64,000 nt of DNA from Blastomussa wellsi (Eukaryota; Cnidaria; Anthozoa; Scleractinia; Plerogyridae). Of this stretch, positions 11,901-22,049 are shown in pieces. The notes under the pieces were generated by a model. It ran no database searches and had not been told where the DNA came from. It saw nothing but the letters and a program-made list of their open reading frames with translations. Where the stretch lies: the NCBI GenBank assembly GCA_947652115.1, contig OX393562.1, positions 27,974,932 through 28,038,931 of the forward strand, read 5' to 3'. The translations under genes and the position numbers were made by a program. Position 1 is the stretch's first letter, and the number at the start of each line of letters is the position of its first letter.

Positions 11901-14900
11901 TGTGGGCGTTTATCCGGGACTTTTAGTTTGTAATCGCTTAGAGCAAGACTCGGTGGCCATCTTGGATGCATTCAGAGGAGTCTTGAAGGATTTTTTGGCG
12001 AGTTTGAGTCCAAGAAAGACAACGATGTAGGTGGTTCGTTTGAAGGTGGGTGAAGAATTTTCGATTTTTCTTATACTTCCATAATTTTCACGAAGCTCGT
12101 AATAATTTTTGCCTGTTCTTAAATCGATAAACTTTCATCGTGCCAAGTGCCAGCATGGTAGACAAGCTAGCTTTATGGTAGACTTTTCTAGAAGTTGAGG
12201 TACTAAATTTATCCAAAACCGCCATTCGAGGGTAACATGATCTACTCATGCTTTTGCCACTAGTCTTCTCTGGTTTGGAGAGTTTATGGTGTTTAATTTT
12301 GTTTTTGTTTTTTTTTTCTACGTGTGCTATAGGTTTAAACATTCCAACTTTATTAAAGGTATGGGGTCAACTGAATAAATTTTGGGAATTTATAAATCCT
12401 TGAAAACCTGAAAACAATAGACCTCTTTAGCTTGGTTTGTTTGTTGTTCCATTGTAGACCACGTGATGGTGCCTTTCAGAATTATTTCTTTCAAATTCTA
12501 AAATATCCTCTTGAAAATGAATGAATAATTTTCAGATACACAAAGGAAGAATTACCTCGAGAGCATCATCTGATCTACAATGGGCAATTTACATACGTAG
12601 CTAAACAGGTCTATAACTTCACTTTTAAACTTGTTCAAATTCTCCATAATAGTCAATGATACTTCATGATAGTTCGTGGAGATTAAAATATCATCAACTA
12701 TATATCATGCAACGTTTGACCAGGGCTTAAAAGTTTATATTTAGTTTGCCTTCCCATGTTGAAAGAAGGGTATTGAATTTTATATCCTTCACAGTTTAGT
12801 AACAGGGGAGCCTACTGCCTGTCGAAAACCCCAGACGACACAGAAGTGGCAACGCAACAGGCAGGCTGGTGGTGGGGCAGTGATTCCATGCAGGTGGATT
12901 TTGCCAGTTGAACAAGGCATGGAAGAAAGGGTAGTGGAAACCTTACAAGCCCGCTTGCCAGATATTGAGGGCCATGAAAATATGGAAGTCAAGGTTTGTT
13001 TGCAGCACTGTACTTGATATAAAGTCATTTTTAGCCATTATTTTGAGTCATATTTTTTGCATTACTTTGAGCAGTGAGTTGTGCATAAATAAAACTTTCC
13101 AAATGGAGAATTACATTTTTTAGCATTTCACAGAGCTTGACTGTACCAGGAACAAATATAAAGAAATGTTAAGAACAGATCTAAGCAATAAAATCTTAAC
13201 CTGTTTCCTGGTTGTGATAACAGATTCATAAACTCTTTGTCTGTGGTTAACTTTGTTGAGCCTGGAAACAGTAGTAAAATGCCAAATTGCACAAAGAGCA
13301 GCATGAAAAAAAAAAAAAACATGGCATCATAAATGTATTGATTTTTCTCCCAAAATAATTACGTGTTACTATTCATGCTAATTGATTTATCTGAGCAATA
13401 CACTAATTTAAACTGTGATCTGTTTCAGGTTGTGCATTCTGCCAAGAGACCAAAGCTTCAGGCCTAAAAACAACTAAAAACTACTTAAAAACTACCTTTG
13501 TCTACGCAAGCATTTCTTAACTTTTTATTTCAAAAATGGAACTTTAAGTGTAGGGTTTAATGCTCAGTTCAGGTAGAACTATGATGATGATGATAATGAT
13601 TTTGTGGAATATGAACATGAAAATTGTGATTAAAACGGTTTGAAATAAAAAAAAAAAAACATGTGTAGTATTCTTAATGCGAGGCTTTCAGTTTCGGGGA
13701 GGATTAAGTTTATTAAAAAATACAAGGATTACAACAATCAAAGAATATACAGAAAGACGCGTGTACATTATATTTCGATTTATTTTAAACTCGTCGCCTT
13801 AATAGCACAATACGGGATGTCCAGATCCAAGAAGCCTAACATTTTCATTTACAGATAAATCGTATTAACGGGCCACCCAAAAAGGCGGAAAAACAGAGTA
13901 GAGATGCTTACCAAATCCATAGTATAGCACCAAAGACTAATAATCCGCATTTGTTCCTGACTTCGTGTCGAAATGAAACATTTTGAAACGTTTCCGCTAT
14001 CAAATTCGAACAGACAAATTCATCTCTTGTCGTAATTCAAACAGACTTTTGTTCTTTTTCGAATGAAAACATATATCCTCTGCAGAGAAACACAGTAAAT
14101 AGTCGGTAAAAGCCGTCGCGATTTCTCGCTCTGTCCGCCATCTTGTATTTTAAGACTTGTTTTGAAACACGACACTCGGGTCACAACTTGTATTCTCATT
14201 GGTTGAAACACACGTCACGCTTGTCCCAATATATTGGGATATTCCGGACTGTTTAGCAAACCGGTAGCGTGGACGAGTTTCGTGCTGTGGAAGTCAATAG
14301 CGAAAATATCTTTTAGACAGTTTCGTGGGCTGCTAAAACCTCTCTCCGCCGATAACGATATGTGAGAAGTACGCGTGTCAGAACAAAGCTAACTTTATCG
14401 TCGTTTGCATAAACCACAACTTAAACGAATAGTTTGTATTTTTAACGCCGGGAAATCTTTCAAATTTAAAAATGAAGTCAAGATTGAATTGCAAAAATTA
14501 CAATGTAATGCAGTTGACAGAATGTGATTTATATCTTATAAGGTTATATACGTATCCCGGTGCAATTTTATCGCCACAATCCGCCGGCATTCCTCCACAC
14601 GCAGTGCGACCACAAATGCACAAATCATAAGCTTACTTTTAATCTCTGCCTGAAGATCTGTTTTTTCCTCGCGGTCCTTTCAAATATGTTATGGACGTTA
14701 TCTTATTCACTGACGAGCCATTTCGAGTGAAGAAGCCTGCGTAAAAATGCAAAAACTCCACGAAACATACCCTCGTTTCGACTCGTTCACTACAAGACTG
14801 CAAGTGACGTCCTGAACGGTCGTTCACGTCCTCGTCATCATTGCTAAAGGTCCGTATAGTCTCTTCTTTTACTTCAACTAGCGCCCTAAACAAACCTCCA

Positions 14901-16765
14901 GTGATTCTCGCTTTTTCACGAGTGTTAAAATTCCATCCCATGCCGTAGTCAGACACAATTCCAATATCTCGGAATGTTGTACCGTTCAAAACCCAGTCAG
15001 GCAGTGTCATATTGTACGATTTCTAGAGTAAAAACACAAGAATCATTACCTAGCTTTCAGCATTTTCATAGCTATATAATTTTTCACCTTAAGCTGTTAA
15101 ATAAACAGCACTGTGACTCATTTGAATGATTTTATTTCACGGATTACAAATGCACGTGTTTATGTAATGTTTAAAAAACGAGCAGCAGTGTTTTTTCTGG
15201 TTTAAAACACGAGGCTGAGCCCTGATAAAACACGTGTTGCGAGCTTTTTGAACAGCTTCAAAAACGTTTGTGATAGATCTATTCATTAATCATTAGCCAT
15301 TAATAATTAATAATTAATTCATTAATCATCGGGTTTATTATTATTCCGGAGAAAATTGTCTGTAAAATTTAGCCGTGTCTTTGTCAGATATAAAGACACT
15401 CATTAAACATTAATTTCTTTTGTATTTCCTTTATGAATTATTAATGAGTGTTTGAAATTCCAAGAAACTAGATCTTTGACACGAAAGTAGTTATGTGTTT
15501 TCTTTATAGCTCCACGTTGGTTGGCCTTGGTTTTCAATTGAACAAGAAGCAAGGGCTATTCCTCTAGCTTATCTCATGGTAAACCAAATTGAGTTGTCGA
15601 AGAGTTGCACCCATTTTGCTGCACTTGCAACAAAATGAGGTCCATGGTTAGCACAGGCTTCGAGGCGCCCTCGTTTATATCCGGGTTCGTTGTACAGGCA
15701 GCACGTGCACGCAGGCGCGTGCGAAAATGCTCCTTTCACGAGGAAACCTGACGCACGCTGCGGGTCTTCTCGTAGCCTCCTCAATGCCATGCGTCATGTT
15801 GGCCCGGGGTGCTTAAGGCCACTTTCAATACATTAGAATCCAGCTTGGTTAAGCGAGGCCAAGAGGACACAAACAAAGAATATAAAAATGCATGTTTATT
15901 AATTGTTTGTGTTCTCTATGCCTCGCTATCTAGCTGAATTTAATATATCAAAAGTGACCTATTTACCTCACTAATCAATGGGTCTCTTATTTTATACATA
16001 GTCGACACGTCAATTTCCTCTCCAGCATTTTCAGAGACATAGGCGAGCAAATCCTAAAAAGCAACAAAACAACGGGCAGCATTGTTAATCATACGAGTTA
16101 AAAGCCTCCCCCCTTAAAAAATCGTCCCGCCCTCGGCACCAAAGATAGAACAGTTCGTGGGATTGTGGGGTAGATTTTTAAGTCGAAAGTTCAAACCACA
16201 ACTGTTTTCATTCAGCGATCACAATTTTTCCTGAGTGGCTGTCAGCTGCAACTTTCAAACCTATTCGGACCTTCCCATGCGAAATGCAATGTGCTTGAAA
16301 AAAGGAATCTTGTCAAGTGAAACAGCAAGATCGTACTCTTGTTTTATTTTGTTAAAATTAGATTATTAGCCCATATCAGCTAGCAAGTAGGTTCTCACCT
16401 TGTATTTCATCGACATCTTTATATAACCAGGCTGCATTTTGCCTCGGTCTAGAAGTTCAAAAAAGCGAGCACAGGGATAGTCAAAAACCGCGAGCAGCTG
16501 AAAACAAAATTAAACAAATTGTTAGCCTAAACCAAAAACTAAATTCTTCTCTTATTGACTTATTTTTCATTATACCAAGTCCCCTTTTCGTAGTGAAGTC
16601 TGTCGTCTGTGTAAGTCGGCTCCATGTACCCATCTAAAGCTAAGCAGAGCTTGAGCCTCATGTGCACATAACAGGTCCGAGCCAGAACATATCTAGTCTG
16701 TTACAAATACTGTGCCATTATCATTTGAAAGTAAACATCGGTTAGCTGGAGCTAGGAGTTCTTTC

Positions 16766-16822
<57 letters not shown>

Positions 16823-19800
16823 CTATTCTCTCCAGTTTTGAGGTGTTCTACTGGGTTTAGTTAGTTATGTCTCAGCCACTCCCCGCAGCTCAGAGACACA
16901 ACACTTTCCGTAACAGGTGGGCAGTTCCAAGGATGGCCGATAACTGTACACTTCCCATGTATTCAGGTACACCTAGCATTCCATACAAGGTCTTAGCTCT
17001 TTTCGATATTCTTCCAAGAGCACCAATAACGATAGGTATTACCATTACTTTTAAGGCTATCAAGATTATTATTATTATTATTCACTTCACTTCACTCATC
17101 CTCATCGAGCTCATGAGGACTCTTGAGGCCGGATTGGTCTTCGGGTGGTCCGGGTTCGTGCCTTAGCCGGGGCACTGCGTTGTGTTCTTGGTCAAGACCC
17201 ACCCGCACCGTGCCTCTCTTCACCCAGGTGTATAAATGGGTACCGGCGAATTTACTGCTGGGGGTAACCCTGCGATGGACTAGCATCCCATCCAGGGGGG
17301 AGTAGAAATACTCTCTGTTCCTTCATGCTACAGAAACCGGGATAAGCTCCAGCCTTATGGGCCAATAGGCTCGTATGCAGACTTTACTTTTACTAGTCAG
17401 CATCAATTAGTTTTCTGCATGGAATCAAAGTAAATTGCAGAAATGAATACATAGCTTCAATAATTATTGTTTGTACTTTAGCAAACTTAAAGATTTATAG
17501 GAAAAAAACGTACATAATCTTCTTTCAAAGGTACCACATGAATTCCTATTGGTTGCCAGTCTAAATTATCCCTCCATATCTGAAGATAAACACAATAACG
17601 ATTACATGCTCTGCAACTGTTCAACGCTATTCAAGCACAACGCTATGCAGGAACATCATAGCTTACCAAAGGTACCGGCAGAAGTCGCTAGTAATAATAA
17701 TGATGATGGTGATGGTGATGATAGAGGTTTATTCACAACAACTCCAATCAGGTGGCAATTCGTTTGTGAAGACCTAATAATTACAATGTTATACTACATA
17801 TACAAATAACGAAAATAACGAAGTAAGCAACGAAAAATAATGAAGTAACGAAGTAAGCCTAAAGCATAAATATACATAATTCCAGTTGGATTTAGAGTCT
17901 GATTGGTCGAGGTGTCATCTCATTGGCTAGCGCAGGATACACGTACATTACTTTCATGATATCAAAACTGAGAAACCGAAAGCTAGCGAAAGTAAATTAC
18001 CACAGGCAGACCACCCGATGTTTGAGTTTGTTGCGTGACACCGATCAATGACGCCTTAAACGGTTCAGAACGGGCAAAAAATAGCACTCAGGACTCATTT
18101 AACATTTCATCTGAACGTTTATTGAACATATAGGATAAATGTAGTATTTAGAGCAAATGGCCGCCAACTTATTTATGTTCATCTATATTTCTTTTGTAAC
18201 CGCCACTGATCGGTGTCACGCAACAAACTCAAACAACGAGTGGTTCGCGTGTGAAAATACTGTTGAAATTCGCTGCAAATATTATTTCTCAAACTCATCG
18301 ATAATTCATTAAGTTGAGGCCGAAGAAAATCGGAACCCTTAGTTTTTGATGGAGAAGATATATCGAACACTCGGGAGAGTGTTTCATCACATTTCCAAAC
18401 GCCACGAAGCTCGTCAAAAATACTCCGCTATACGCGTCGCATTTTCAACTCTCTTCTCGGTGTCTGGAAATTTGATGAAACAATGTCTCTCATGTTTGGT
18501 ATATTTTTGGTATAGTTTTTGGTATTGTAATGTTACTTTTTGAAATAAATTGCTATTAAAAAAATATATTACAGGAAATACCAAAGAGCGACAAAGTGTT
18601 TACCTGATGTCCTTTTGGTGGATATAGGCCATTGAGCTGTGTCTGTGCACTCATTAATGTACGATCGTAGTCAGTACTCCGAATGTAGATCTGTTTTGAG
18701 AAATCAAATAGCAAGAGAAAACTCGATCAGGGGATAGAAAGAGACAATTATCAGCCCAGGCTTTGGAAGATATCAATTCCACTAAAGAACGGATATCTGC
18801 TCCCCCAGACGTCAACATAAAAGCGACTCTCGGTCATTTATTTGGAAGGAAAACGAAATTTAGTTTGTAATGACGGGCCAGTCGATGAAAGCGACTCCCA
18901 AAGTCAAAGGAAATGTTATTTTGTGAAGGTAACCACAAGCAGACTTCCAGTGCCAATATATAAATAATTTTTGTGGAATTGACATGCCCCAGCCAACGCC
19001 TTCAGTGCCCCTCTCTCCCCTCATTTTCTTTTGCAAATGGATAATAAATAAACGTGTTGTGCTTGTGTCAGTGCGTTCTGTGCCTGGAAAGGTAGGAATG
19101 AAGGGGTTTTGGGAAAGGAAAGGCGGTGTGAAAGAGGAGGGAAGTCTGTGATCTGGTACAAAGGGATGTTCTAATTCCGAACCCATGGCGGGCGAGGGAT
19201 TGCGATTTCTGTACACAGCAATTGTTCAGATCTCCTTTACTGATATATACGTTCATCCAGAACCTCTTTCCCAGGGCCGCTCATATTCCCGCCCTCTCGA
19301 AGCGAGAGGAGGTGGGAAGATGAGAGACCCTGGGAACGAGGTTGGTTCACACATAATAGACAGGAAGAATTTTTCACTTACCTCTCTGAGAATATAAGTA
19401 GAGTTCAACAATTTGTAATGATCAACGTATCGGCGCTTGAGGAATTTACCAAGCTTGTATTCTTGGCGCATTCCTTTCTGAAATGTAAAATAACCTATGC
19501 CATGGGACTTAAATTTCAGCCCAAAGATACTCACTTAAAATATGAATGGAATTGAATTTATTTTAAATTTTCTTTTCTTTGATTCATTTCAGAAAATTTG
19601 TCTAAGATTTCGCTAAATTTATGCCCTAATCCAAAACCTTGATTTGCTAGTAGCGTATTTATGCGCAAATGAAAATTTCTTATTAAATTCCTGCAATTAT
19701 CAGATTTTGTCATTATCTGACGAGAAATTAATGTATAACTGACTTGTGTTAACATTCCCATTCCTTGTGGCCAAACGTCTTCTTGGTATGGATCTGTGGG

Positions 19801-22049
19801 ATAAATATGAGTAGGAGAGCGGTCGCCATGGCGATAAACCTGCAAGAGTGCAAATTGGACACTATTTAGGCCCCATCGCAGACGGCACTTGCTTCTCTGG
19901 TGAATAGACAGGCGAGTTTTAAATGAGTGTCACTAAAAGCCTCGTCATTGCTATGGCCAATCGAAGACAGTCCAGTGAACCAATCAAACTCGAAGCCAAC
20001 AGAAAGCGCGGTAAAACGTGCGTGCGCGAGTCAAATGAAAGGCTCGAACGTGACAATATGAACAAACTAATATAACTAACTTTTATTAAACCAGTCACCG
20101 AGCGTAGTAAACATGGTTGTTGAGAGCAAGGGGTGCAGTAGTACAAATCTTCTTTTCACCCGACTGCAATAATTGGTATTCAACTCTCTTTCAACTCTCT
20201 TCTCGGTGTTTGGATATTCTGATGAAACACTGTCTCTCAAGTTTGAAATATTACTAGGCGTACGGACAAATTTTTGACATGGGGTGGGGAGGGTGGGGGG
20301 GCGGGGGGGCGGTGAAGGATTTGCCCAAAAAATTCTCCCTAGTTGCCTTACTTAAATTTCTCTTGCTGTCCAAAAAGTCTGAATTTTCCCGGAGGGAAGC
20401 AACGACCCGGCTCGTATGCCTTGGTTACAATACTAAAGGCATTTAGGGACTTCTTTTCTGCTATGCTAACCACATATTGTGGCCACGTGGCAGAATTTCC
20501 CTTGAGCCTGTGTGAGTGGCTGTGGAGGAAAGCAAAAACGTAGAATGAGTTTTGGGCGAAGGAAAGCAAAAATTAAGAAAACATGATTCGCAAGGAAGAC
20601 GCCTGGCGCAGTAGGGCGTTCTGGCTTAAGAAATTCGCATTGTGATGTAAATTTATAAAGCTATCCGTTAAATGGTTTAGCGGCAAATGACAGAAAGTGG
20701 CTTTTCGTTGCCTAGTTAGTTACACATCGCTGGAATTAGCAACAAAACTGAATTATTAAACACATAGACACGTAGCAGACAAAAATTTAGAACTCATTTA
20801 ACAGACTCCAAAAGCAGCTATCGTTAAAGAAAATTTGATTCACTAAGACAAAACTGACCGGGCAAAAGGCTCATCCTGTTAGAAAGCTTAGGCTTTAGAA
20901 TAAAACCCAAGTAATGAAGGGTGTTTGTGGAGAGAATGGAGAGAAGTTTTAAACGATACAAGCCGATATAGTTACACGCGACGATTCAACGATCTTTAAC
21001 CCACCATGCGACACGACATTGATTTTAACGCGCCATTGTTGGACATACACATACACACACACGTCTTTTACATATACAATATGATCTTTTTGTCATTCAG
21101 CGTTACTCCGGCTAAATGTTATGTTTATTTTGGTCTGCTCTTCTTGTGCAGCTGGATTACATTTAGTTGCTTGTCGGTTCAGTGAAGAGCTCATTCAGAG
21201 CAGAGGGAAAAAATGACATATTGACTTTTCTATGACAAGAGACAGGTTATTATTTTATAGATTTGAAACTAGTAATCTAGACAAGGACCTCCGGTGATAT
21301 TAAATTGCAACGTGAATGAATAACAATGAAAAACTTTGTTAAAGTGTGAAAACGTTAAGCTGTAAAAACCAACCGATGACACTTAAGACTCTTGAAATAA
21401 AAAGAATACAAAAGTTGTATAATGGCAAGTGCTAGAGAGAGAGATCAAAAGAATACAGAATAACACCAACAATAACCAACTTAGAACCACTTCTTTCGCA
21501 ACTCATCCTCGTCAAGGGTTAATTTTTTTATTGCACACGAAAAACATGATACAATAGTTAGAAAATAGAACCTACAATACTAATAATTACAAAAAGGATT
21601 ATATTGACAATGTAATACCTACAACAATATTTACTTTCAATACACCCTCGCCGATTATGAATTGCCAGTAAAGGTTGGTTTTCACAAGCGCATAACCATA
21701 ACGACCTATGAATAAGCACAAGAAGAACGGACACTGTCGTTCTTCTTGTGCTTATGCCTATGCCTTGTGCTTTAATGAAAACCATGAAAAGGTGTAACAT
21801 CTCTAAATTCAGTAAAAAATAAAATAAAAAACTATGAAAAATGTTCGTAAGTCTCAATATTTTTATTATAATAATTAATACGGTTTAGTTGTCCTTGTAG
21901 GTTGTAACATTTCAAGGTCTTTCAAAGTGTATACTCACCGCATTCACCATTACAAGTTTTCGCTGATTCTTGCACGTGACACTAGTTAGTTGTTGGGAGA
22001 AAAACAGGAGCCCGGCAAGATACCACAGGTACAAATATTGACAACCCAT
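6493..22049 (-). CDS. histidine acid phosphatase C (lysosomal/prostatic type), exons 1-12
   Basis: Exons on the minus strand: 22049-21939, 19839-19744, 19477-19382, 18690-18604, 17579-17514, 16497-16399, 16053-15967, 15022-14896, 9815-9712, 9343-9240, 6767-6663, 6569-6493. Together they give 386 codons in one frame. Residues 1 to about 25 form a signal peptide. RHGDRSP is at 40-46 (phosphorylated His41) and the proton-donor HD at 292-293, so the active site looks intact. Known family role: hydrolysis of phosphomonoesters in lysosomes or outside the cell. Exon lengths match the sister genes except in exons 2, 9, 10, 11 and 12. Exon 9 carries eight extra codons in a lysine-rich loop. The membrane-anchor exon was not found. 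Intron 8 (5.1 kb) holds a transposable element with its own gene on the opposite strand. The sequence is clearly more diverged than the tandem pair. Confidence 0.9.
6975..7021. repeat. (ATT)n microsatellite
   Basis: Uninterrupted TTA/ATT repeats, lying just 5' of a LINE fragment. Confidence 0.9.
7125..7672 (+). mobile_element. LINE 3' end: reverse-transcriptase C-terminus and tail
   Basis: The open frame 7125-7424 contains [20 protein letters not shown], which resembles the conserved C-terminal segment of non-LTR reverse transcriptase ORFs. It is followed by a poly(A) signal-like AATAAAG and an (ATT)n tail (7612-7672). The 5' part is missing, as expected of a 5'-truncated insertion. Confidence 0.65.
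7740..7933 (+). mobile_element. second LINE 3' tail with (ATT)n
   Basis: AATTGTAAATAAAGGTTTTA followed by a long ATT/ATC microsatellite (7846-7932). This repeats the structure of the tail ending at 7672 and is probably a separate truncated insertion. Confidence 0.5.
8185..8300 (+). repeat. dispersed repeat, uninterrupted copy
   Basis: AACTTTAAGTAACAAGT through ATCCTGGTATT recurs as two halves at 8345-8398 and 8937-8970, separated by about 540 bp. The comparison shows the second copy was split by an insertion. Confidence 0.55.
8401..8589. mobile_element. foldback element with arms of about 85 bp
   Basis: AATGGACAATGCCTAGC (8405) is mirrored by GCTAGGCATTGTCCATT (to 8585). Inside, GGATAGTTGGGAGAGCAC mirrors GTGCTCTCCCAACTATCC and GAGATGCTC mirrors GAGCATCTC. 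It belongs to a larger insertion (about 8398-8937) whose other end reads GCGCGCGCTAGCATATAGC. Confidence 0.65.
10120..10280 (-). repeat. tRNA-derived SINE-like repeat
   Basis: On the minus strand it carries a B-box-like GGGTTCAAGTCCTGC preceded by a degenerate tRNA-like body. It is not a functional tRNA: arms do not pair and no anticodon stem is preserved. A partial related copy follows at 10335-10400 on the plus strand. Confidence 0.5.
10860..11302. mobile_element. long-arm inverted-repeat element (MITE)
   Basis: Arms of about 200 bp face each other. GAGGACGACTACGAGTACGA at the left mirrors TCATACTCGTAGTCGTCCTC at the right. GAACAAGTTATCAAAATGTT beside the centre mirrors the left copy. The central spacer is only about 20-40 bp, so the single strand would fold into one long hairpin. 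It lies in intron 8 of phosphatase C. Confidence 0.7.
11303..11682. mobile_element. MITE with TAGGGACTT...ACGAAACCACGAC ends
   Basis: The left end TAGGGACTTAACGAAACCAC (11306) is mirrored by GTGGTTTCGTAAAGTCCCTA at about 11650-11669. It abuts the previous element. It is non-coding and lies in intron 8 of phosphatase C. Confidence 0.55.
11842..13467 (+). CDS. unrecognised four-exon gene with a one-base frameshift, inside a TIR element
   Basis: Proposed exons: 11842-12026, 12536-12608, 12806-12993, 13429-13467, all with GT...AG borders. Exon 1 starts [16 protein letters not shown]. Exon 2 reads [20 protein letters not shown]. The last two exons read [18 protein letters not shown] and end AKRPKLQA before TAA (13465-13467). 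Exon 3 is 188 bases: it enters in frame and leaves in the frame needed by exon 4 only if one base is missing near GGTGGTGGGG (12868-12877); as printed it stops at TGA 12881-12883. Predicted length without the shift is about 161 residues. The family was not recognised. The ATG lies 25 bp after the left inverted repeat, and AATAAA is at 13644-13649 before an A-run. Either a decaying captured gene or a sequencing indel. Confidence 0.55.
13644..13649 (+). terminator. poly(A) signal of the element-borne gene
   Basis: AATAAA 177 bases after the stop codon of the four-exon gene, followed at once by about ten A residues. Confidence 0.5.
15290..15440. repeat. palindromic AT-rich stretch in intron 7 of phosphatase C
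   Basis: Repeated ATTAATAATTAATAATTAAT-type sequence, then ACACTCATTAA (15400) mirrored by TTAATGAGTGT (15440). Low-complexity origin is possible. Confidence 0.35.
15815..15959. mobile_element. MITE abutting a splice donor
   Basis: AAGGCCACTTTCAATACATT at the left mirrors AATATATCAAAAGTGACCT at the right, and GAGGCCAAGAGGACACAAAC mirrors GTTTGTGTTCTCTATGCCTC. The right end is about one base beyond the GTAAAT donor of phosphatase C exon 7 (exon end 15967, minus strand). Confidence 0.65.
16768..16823. repeat. (ATT)n microsatellite
   Basis: Pure TTA/ATT repeats in intron 5 of phosphatase C. Confidence 0.9.
17100..17400 (+). repeat. tRNA-derived SINE copy 2
   Basis: The most complete plus-strand copy of the family: CCGGGTTCGTGCC (B-box-like), GTGTATAAATGGGTACCGGC, GGGGGTAACCCTGCGATGG, then AAACCGGGATAAGCTCCAGC and a T-rich tail. 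In intron 5 of phosphatase C. Confidence 0.75.
18025..18240. repeat. inverted repeat pair in intron 4 of phosphatase C
   Basis: TTTGAGTTTGTTGCGTGACA then CCGATCA (18029-18055) is mirrored by TGATCGGTGTCACGCAACAA then ACTCAAA (18207-18233), separated by about 150 bp. Probably the ends of a small element. The next segment (18360-18490) recurs in part at 20180-20250. Confidence 0.55.
19920..20110. repeat. CCAATCA-rich dispersed repeat
   Basis: Contains CCAGTGAACCAATCAAACTC and a terminal ACCGAGCGTAGTA. The same landmarks appear twice at 30735-31005 in phosphatase A, so this is a family member in intron 1 of phosphatase C. Confidence 0.5.
20277..20316 (+). repeat. G-rich tract, possible G-quadruplex
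   Basis: Runs of three to seven G separated by one to three bases across about 35 bp, in intron 1 of phosphatase C. Folding is inferred only from the G-run pattern. Confidence 0.4.
21665..21785. mobile_element. foldback element with an 18-bp perfect hairpin core
   Basis: ATAAGCACAAGAAGAACG (21712-21729) and CGTTCTTCTTGTGCTTAT (21738-21755) pair perfectly across an 8-base loop. The arms extend imperfectly to TTGGTTTTCAC at the left and ATGAAAACCAT at the right. Intron 1 of phosphatase C. Confidence 0.65.

Larger units (their letters stand above)
11778..14251 (+). mobile_element. gene-carrying DNA element, 40-bp perfect TIRs, TTTAG duplication
   Basis: The 40 bases at 11778-11817 (starting CAGTCCGGAATATCCCAATA) are exactly the reverse complement of 14212-14251. 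The 5-bp TTTAG flanks both ends directly (11773-11777 and 14252-14256), as expected of a target-site duplication. The TIR contains the palindrome CCCAATATATTGGG and ends at TGACGT beside the first exon of an intron-containing gene. No transposase motif was recognised inside, so the element looks non-autonomous. It sits in intron 8 of phosphatase C, with its gene antisense to the host. Superfamily unknown. Confidence 0.75.

Noticed and set aside
15569..15790. 73-codon minus-strand frame, considered as exon 8 of phosphatase C
   Set aside because: The true exon 8 with [10 protein letters not shown] and correct phase lies at 14896-15022; this frame has no splice borders or similarity.
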